From NCBI GenBank assembly GCA_000444245.1, contig ATSW01001786.1, forward strand, positions 1 through 22,303: a stretch of 22,303 nt of DNA, in the 5' to 3' direction. Below are positions 12,001 through 21,000 of this stretch, piece by piece. A model generated the notes under the pieces. The model was given only the letters and a program-made list of their open reading frames with translations, searched no databases and was not told the DNA's origin. A program made the position numbers and the translations under genes. How positions within the stretch are numbered: position 1 is the first letter of the stretch; every line of letters begins with the position of its first letter. Source of the stretch: Botryllus schlosseri (Eukaryota > Chordata > Ascidiacea > Stolidobranchia > Styelidae).

Positions 12001-15000
12001 GTCATGACGGTCATTAACGGATGCATTTCTGTATGAATTTTACGCAGTGCATAGTTCACTTGTTCCCAACCGCGACTCTTGGATGCGGCTCCAAGCTAGC
12101 GTTCTCGCAGCTCTGCTAGACCTCTCAATATGCCACAAAACATAATAGACAGTTGCTGTTTCTTGCTATGAATAGTTATAGTCTATTTCTGTATATGAAT
12201 GCTAAAATAGTGGATATTAGTTTAGTTATGTCTAAAGCCGATTCTGAAAAAGGGGAAAGAGAATTCTTGCAGATTAGTGCGAGAAGTATGGATGAATGCC
12301 CGTCAGACAATGATATATCTTGAGTTGTGCTGGTCATAGACCTTTATACATCGTTTTTGTGAAGAGTAAATTTCGACACAATTTTACTGACATCAAAGTA
12401 ACGGCTCATAGTCAAGTATAAATAGCAATATTACCAATATTACTCAGCATATAATCCCCCTCAAACTTGTGCATCAAGTGCTGGAATGTATGACGAGCTA
12501 TCACATAACGACATATGTAGTATGCTATAGTAACGATATGCATTTCAGTTTATTTCGATGTATAGCACTCGCCAAACCTATCAATGCTAAAATAACACAT
12601 CTAGAATCTTTGGAAGTCTATGCGCATGCTTTTGAATTAGCTGGACGGTGAGATCAAGAGGTATAGGCTAGCCACCTTTAAATTTTCGTTATATGTAGCC
12701 TACTCCAGTGTTTTCATGCGGCTCCATTCGAACGCTGAAGTTTGAAATGCAGCTTCGACATCCAAAAAGCTTGGGAACCACTGATGTAGTGTTTTCAGGT
12801 CTGAGAAATCACGAGATTAAAAATGAACCTCGATCAACTTTATGCGCAGCGATCAACCGGCTTCCTCAATCGTGGTTTGTTAAGTCCTGATGAACGAGAT
12901 AATCCACTCTTTAATCAATCCAACTTTACGATCCCCGCCCTCAGTGCCAATTGAAAAAAAACTTTTCTCACTACTCAATTCGAAACATTAGAATTAAAAC
13001 TCAAGTAAGATTCGAGTACTCAAATCATTTTTCCAACCCTTATCATACCATGATGTGTACATCTCAAGCAACTACCCGATTCCTAACGATTTCACAACCC
13101 AAGCGGAATAGCGCACCTCTTCAATCATCTCTCTTAACGACTTCTCCGTAGCAGCTACAAGAGACTTGATGCCAACGATGACCAGACTGCTGTCATTTTC
13201 GACCCAACGCACAGCAACATTGCTGCCTGACTTGGCCAGCGTCATGCAGAAACCTCTCGTCGAATGATCGACGTCGATTTTCAAGACTTTGTAGCGGAGA
13301 AAATATTGCTTGATTTTAACTCTGCATTGTTCTTCCCACTGTGCGGTACATTGGGTCTGAATGGGTGCAAAAGAATTTTTTATAATCTGTAAGCGTATTT
13401 TATTGAACAGCAAATGCAGAGTAGAGTATTTTGTTTCAGAATCGACCTGTTGTGATTAAGAATATCACTGTATCGACAGCAGGTTCAGGTTCAGCAGCAG
13501 AGGTGGTTGGAATTGAAGTACCTGTACTTTTATGAAGTAGCTTACTCAAGCAGGCTTTGCCTATATGTACTCAGAGGTGTCCATCAAGATACATTGCAAT
13601 TTCGAAAGCAACCACCACCTATTAATAGCTCAATTCCTTTCCTACTTAACATGTCTCCGAAATTCTTACTTTCATAGCACTTCACTATAATAGTACATCG
13701 TAACTTCTACTTCTTACTTCAGCACCCAATGTTGACAACATTGACCCTGTTTTTCAGTAGCTTGTTAACTTTTGCAAACAAATATAGCAATACGCAACCT
13801 CCAATATATCTCCGTGCACCGTGAAAGTGTCTCTGGTGTTTTCGTCCAAAACAGGAGAGCCAAGCGGCCCCATATGCTTGACGAGATTTTCCAGCTGTTC
13901 AGTATTTTCCGTGATAAAAGCCACAATTTCCGGATTATCGCACCGATAACGCATTGTCACTGTTTTCTTTTTGTGCTGTTACAAATACGAAAAGATTACA
14001 GAGAATATTGTCAAACGGGGATCTATTTAAACGAGTGTCTTTATTTTGTGCAAGGAAACCGATGAATACAAGGATCATAACAAAAACTTGTGATCATAAT
14101 GAATATAAATTAACTCGAGAACGAAACTAATCAGCCCTCTCTTAACTGTAGATTTGAAAAGCCCACATTAGAATTCCATCATTACAAAATTAGATATACC
14201 AAACTAAGCTACTGATTGTGTTTTTGATTCCAGTTTGATTAAACCACTTTTTGAACCACGATATATCATGAATCCTGATTCGAAATCTCTAGAACATTGG
14301 CTCTGAACCCTTCTGATCTCGCGGAAAGGTAGAACCTCAAAACAAATGTTGCGAACCGGTGAAACTTAACCTAATTTCAGTATAAATTTAATCAGGACAA
14401 ATGCATGACACTTGAATGCAATATGGAAACTTCATTTAACGTGGCATCTATATGAGCAATAACAATCAACAACTTGTTGAAATGAATAGAAATCACCAAA
14501 ATCTATCTAAATCCATATTTTATCATACAACAACTGGTATATGTTTATGCGTATAGAGACACGAGCAAGAACAGCTGATCCTTGTTGTATTGGCATTTGT
14601 ACATAGATTTAAACCAATTAATCTATTACAATTTATATCCTTGTCTGTTTTCAAAACATCCCTCCTCTCCCCCTTTCATCTCGGTTGGCTACGCGCTTGG
14701 CAGAGTTACATTATTCAATGTCGGAACTGCTTTCGGAATATTATCGACCACAAAACCGATAGAATTCGCTCACCGACAAATCGTAGAGCAAAGATGTTAG
14801 CCGCTTGACTTCCTTACAAACAAAATCCTTCCGTCCGGACACAACCAGACAACTGTCCTCCCGGCACCATTCCACAGACACCTCGTCACTGTGACGACAC
14901 TCCTTGCGCATATGCCCTTGGTGTAGCAGCGGCACGTCGAGCTTGGTACAATCAAGTTTTTGCAAGATTCCTCTGATATCCTTCCTGCAATTCGCTCTCC

Positions 15001-18000
15001 AGTCTTTCGAGGAGTCCACCTGTCAAACAGCGTGTGGTAAGCGATCATATATGATATTTAGAGAGACTATTGGAGGTACAGAATTTCAATATACAATTGA
15101 ATAGTCAATAGTGTATATGATTGAAATGAACATAAACATTTTCGGCTGACCCGCAGGGGTAATGATCAGCAACTACCGTAATTTTCCGATTGTAGTGCGC
15201 CCCATGTATAATACGCACCCTTAAAATGGCGTGTATATTCTGGAAAAAAGCCTGTACCCATGTATAGTACGCACCCTGCATTCGCAGTACATGAATAGTT
15301 GTGTTTTAGTACACGATGTTGTTCTGTTTTGCGATGTCACTGTCGAACAATCATGACATAATGATCACTAATAAAAATAGAATTAACGGCATTGTCTCTA
15401 AACAAGAGTAGATAGTAGCCAAAGACTGCGAGGTCGGCGACGCGATAGTTCAGGCTGGCGACACACGACATCTTGCGCACGAGCCCTATTATAATTACAG
15501 ATGCGATTGCTCAGGCCAACAGTTATGTCGGGCGCACCAGTCCTGTTGGAGATGCGACTGATTACGCAAGTGATTATATCTTGCGCACACGGCCTCTTGT
15601 GTATGCGTCTTGTGTATGCGATTGTTAAGGCCTGTCGTCGACGCGATGAATCGTCAAGGATTGCCGCACACGCTTGTAGCAATCAGCGACCTAATTACGC
15701 TCGCGTACAAACGGCAAACTAACTAAGCAAGAGATCGCGTGCTGTGCAGATGACTCTCGTTAATTGGCAACACGCTTTTCGTTAATTGGCAACACGCTTC
15801 TCTGTTCGGCAGCGCGTTACACACTAAACAACGAATTACGGGGCACGATGGCTAGAAGTGATGCGTGATTGGAAACAAACATGAAGAAAAGTGTGATTTC
15901 AAGTTTTTGATCGAAGGAGATTTTTTTCAAGGCTTGCTGTACCCATGTATAATACGCACACCCCTATTTTAGGGCAAAAAATCGGTAACATTTTGCGCAT
16001 TATACATGGAAATTACGGTAATACAAAGTTAAAAAGGACAGTGTGATGTCATGTTAAATGTCATTGCGATTGTTTCATTTGAAAACGTTGCAATCAACAA
16101 TTTGGCAGTTGAACAATTACAGTTTATGTGTAACGATGGTTCTTAATCATGACTAACGTGTGGACCACTTATGCTCATCTTTGAGGAACACCAAATTTTC
16201 GCAGAGTTAATGAAAACAAAAATTTACCACAATACTTTTGTTTGTTGTCAATCGCGCATGACATTCAGCCATCCTGCCCAGTAATTCGTATTATCAGTGT
16301 TGGACGATGCCAATTAGCGAGATGCGTGTTGCCAATTAGTGAGATTCGTCTGCGCTGCACAACAGAACGCGATCTCCTGCTGAGTTGGTTTGCTAATTTT
16401 ACACGAGCGAAATTAGGTCATTGATTGCCGCAGGTGCGCGCGATCCTTGCTGGCCTGAACAATCAGGTCTACAACAGGCCTGGTGCGCAAGATTTAATCG
16501 CTGGCCTAAACAGTCGTACCTGCAACAGACCTGGTTACGCGGGTCTGAACAATCACATCTACAGTAGGTCTGGTGCGCATGATATAATTTTTGGCCTGAG
16601 CAATCGCATCTGCAATAGTCCTGATTAGCAAGATAACGTCGCTGGCCTGAACTTTCGTGTCTCGGGCCTCACAGGCTTTGGCTCCAACAATCGTTTAGAG
16701 ACAATACGTGTAATGATTAGCAATGGTTATATCATTATAGTTCAACAGTGACATCGCAAAACGGAATGACATCGAATAGCCGCAAACAGACTTCCACATG
16801 CTTAATCGCTTTCCTCTAATTGCAAAACATAACCATCACTGGTAACTTATCATACTTCAAGCTATGCGGTTGTCATTATTACAGTGGGACTTTAGTGGTG
16901 TGCGATTCCGATAAATATTCGTTTTACTTATTAATCTCTTTGAATCCCTTCCGTGTGTCGATAACATTTGTCAAGTGGTACCAGAAAAGTCTTTGAGTCA
17001 TAGTAAAGGAATTCTTGGATGTTCTGATGAAAGCAATTTCACAATTGATAAAGATGGATCAGATTTTTAGAGCGTGGTGAGGAACATACTTCTCTGAAAT
17101 ATACATCACACCAATCTGCACAGTAACAGATTTTTGTATAAAATAAGCGAAATGAGGTCGACATGTCAGATTGAGGTCCAGCAATCTTGTGGGCTTGGAC
17201 TTAATCTAAATCTGGAGTCTGCGTTGATGGCACTAATAATCCAATCACATGTATTGAGTAATAGCGGGCATACCTCAAGGATCTCGGACTGAAAAATAAC
17301 GTGTTCGCTTTGTAACGTTATGTGTCCGTTGTCAGTAAAACCTTCGTCTTCGATATTGAGATTTTTCCTCATGAATGAAATAAGATACTTATCGCACTCA
17401 AATTTCACAGCGACAGTCCGCTTTCGGTTCTAGAACAAAACAACGATTGAAATTAATGCAAATCGCAAACTTTCCGGACTATATTAGGAAGAATTACAAA
17501 CCGTCATTATTGCTGGACATAATATTTCAGTATAGGACCATGATTGAAATTGAGTTGCCTTTGATTTCAACGTTTTATCAAAGTTTGCAATAAATTTTGT
17601 ATACAAGCTTCATTGGGTAATGGGTATCTCCATGATTTTATTTTAATCAATGCAGTCTGCAGTAATCATCATGCATTTTTAATCATACTAAAAATCCGAT
17701 TGTGATTTTGATGTTATTCCAGAATCCGTAGAAAATGAATTTGGAATGACCTATAAAACTAGAAAGGGGCGTAATTTATGTGAATACATTCAGTAACTTG
17801 ACAAAATCCAAAGTTTGGGTAGTTTTTCCTAACAATGTGCAGCAGACGCAGAAGTTTTCTAAGAAGACAAGAACCTGACTGGAGTAAGGACTAAAAATGG
17901 GCAACACGTACTTGGGTACCGGCATTCAAAAAATTAGAATTGCTTTGTTACTAACGACCTCTGATTAAAAGTGACTCACTTTCATACATTGACATAAATG

Positions 18001-21000
18001 GACCTACCTTGATGATTTCGAATTCAGCTAGCTTTTCAGAGACTCTTTCTTTCACACCGCACACCAAGCATGAATTGTCCTGCCATTTAACCATCAATTT
18101 GCCATCATCGATATCGGTTTTATCGACAGCAGTCTTGGGATGAAACTGTACCTCGCAGCACTCAAAACTACTGAAGAACCTTTGCAACTTGGCTTCGACC
18201 GTACTCTGCCAAAACTCGGTCTACAAAGCAATTTAAATCAAGCTTTAGATATCATAACACAATAATATGCATGTTCTGCGATACTAATCGATATCACGAG
18301 TGATAATGAGACAGTGTGATGAGCTCGTACAGGCACAACACTCATGAGCAGCAAAAAGACATGATACTTGGCATCCGATCGGATAGTATATGAAATATCA
18401 ACACGCACCTCCGCATCCCACCACACAACCACAAAGTCTAATGGAGGAATTGTACCTGTAGACCTATTTACAAACATCTGCAAACATAATCAACTCCCAA
18501 AAATTGAACACCTAATAAGACTTAAGTTTTTCTTTGATAGTTCTTGGATTGTCCTTGATCGGTGGATAATCCAAGAATTATCATCGAAAACTCAAATAAC
18601 TCCGCTTCTACGGGTTGGAATTGAGTAAAATTTGTTTTGCATCGTTTTTGAAGACAGCGCAACAATTTCATGGGGTTGACAGGAAAATTTGAAAAAAAAA
18701 CGCATTTTTTAGTAAATTAAAAATTTTCGAACGGTAAGAAATCCGCAATTACCGGTTGGAATGAATTCAAATTTGATTTGCGTCATTTTTTCAAGGCAAC
18801 CTAACGATTTAATCACTTGGCCAGCAAGATTCAGTAATTTTTTTTTAACAGCCCTAATGTACACATTCAAATTTCTATTTGGTTCAATTAACAATAAACA
18901 CTATACCTCCACGTTGTGTTTAAAGTATGGCTGGGCAGAATCAAGTACCCGAGTGATCCAATTCTGAATCGAATATTAGACTCTGAGTAAAGTATTTGAG
19001 TAACACAGATTACGACATCATCAGTATTAGTTTATTAAGAATTTCATCGTTTCAAAATGCCACAAGACTGAGATACAATGAAAAGATAGGAAGGTGTCAA
19101 AACGACTTGGAGTAGTTTTTGAAATCAGACAGAGTAGCCTATTATGAAAGATGTAGAAAGTTCAAATATGTATCTGTTTTGCTACTACAAAGAATATATG
19201 CTTATTCTACATCACACTGAAGATAATTTTGTATTTTTTCGACCATACCTATTTCATTGCACCTTGTGGCAACGCTGTGGGTCGATCACGACTCCACGGA
19301 TATGTCATTTCCACTAATGCGCATTGTACTTTGTACTACATGTTTCCTATGATGCAATACGGCCAATTGACGTTTCAAGGATTCAACAGTGTAAAACAGT
19401 ATCGAATACAAAACTATAACCTTTCTCGGTAGGTTAACTATTACTGGCTAGGAGCACATAATTTCATTAGTCGTAAGAATCATCTGTCACTACTTGACAC
19501 GAATCATCAGAATTGTTACTCAAATCATTGTGATCATCCCCAGTCATAAATACGGTATATCACCAATTTAACAATCAGAAATTTACAGCTAAGATACATC
19601 TTGGGCTTGGTCAGAATTGCACTCACATCAGTTGCTTGCCCGGCGACAGTAACTGAACTGTTTGATTCTTCTATCAAAGCCGACTCATCAGAACTGAACA
19701 ATCCGTCAAATTGCTTCAAAAGCTGCTCGGTACCTTTGACAAAGTCAAGCAAGCCGACAGAAGGAAATTTCCATTCGTACAAAACAGCCTGATTTTCCGA
19801 GCAGTCCGAGATCGAAGAGGTTTCTGCAACGGAATAGAAGCTGCTTGGTAATTTATTCAATGAATTGGATAAAACCTTGGAACACACGGTTATTGTCATT
19901 GTACAGACTTACTTATAAAAGCGACAGAGAGGTTATTCGAATTTTTTATGCCAGTGATGTCATATTTGGTGATACGACTGTTGATAAACAGAGTTCTTTT
20001 CTCTACTCTTGGAGGAAATCTGGAGATAGAGGACTTTAATATACAATTGAATACTATATTCGTATTGAAATAAACTCGAACATTTTCGGATGATACCCGT
20101 CTGTGGTAATTGTCAGCAACTAGTGGGAAATTCAAAAGAACACTGTATATCACCAAATATGACATCAAGGCCATAAAACTAGAGAAATCCAGGTGGACAG
20201 ATAGCTTTGGCTCAAAGTACTATCTTTAGATCATACATAAACTCTTTTAGAGGGCAGAAAGTAGGTTGGTCAATTGTGTGAGATATTCTACTTTACCATT
20301 GGTTTAATAAGACGGCATCAGTGGGATCTTAGTGTCGGTGCGCACTGATCAGGCCATCGTGCTTTGTCGGTTAACCACTAGGCCAGTGGTTCATTCTCCA
20401 ATTTTGAATTTTTTAAGCGTCTTCATTCGCCACAACCTAAAATCCCTCTATCCAACCCATGAAAATGCTACCTCCAATGAAATTTGGTAAGCTTTTGTTT
20501 GGCAGGGACCTTTTATTTGTGCAAGTTAAGACGCCCCTGGATTGATAGTGACGAGTCGTGCGACCAATAATTGTGGCAGTTATTCATAATTTTTCTGACA
20601 AACATGAATCCGAGGTGGAGATAACTATCGTCGTATTTTTTAAACATAGTCATTACGTTGTATGCAGGGATATACAGAAGAGTTTTATATATCTCCGGTT
20701 TTATCTAACTTTACATTCACCAGCATGATATGCCAGATGCCATGGGCAGGTTATTAGCTTATGAGTGCAGCTAATGTCCCCGGGACGTCTGGCAATAGAC
20801 ATAAACAATCGCCTTTTATTACAACATAAAACTTAATGTCAACCAGTAGTCCGCTGAATTCTGTTAAAGCCTTGCTTCTCGTGCCAAACGTGCTTGCGAC
20901 CGAAACGCCTGTATTCCCCACCTGTTTCGGAACCACCGCACTAGGCCATTAACACATGTGAGGCCTGGTCAATAGCGTAAGATTAAGCAGCATTATATAC

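Noticed and set aside
15398-15722. Overlapping open frames on both strands in family P copy 1
   Set aside because: They follow the ~51-base tandem units, whose period keeps frames open; there is no protein family resemblance.
20754-20950. Second tRNA-like A box (GGCCTAGTGCGG on the minus strand) and its 60-codon frame
   Set aside because: No B box at the right distance and no match to the sequence at 20300-20392.
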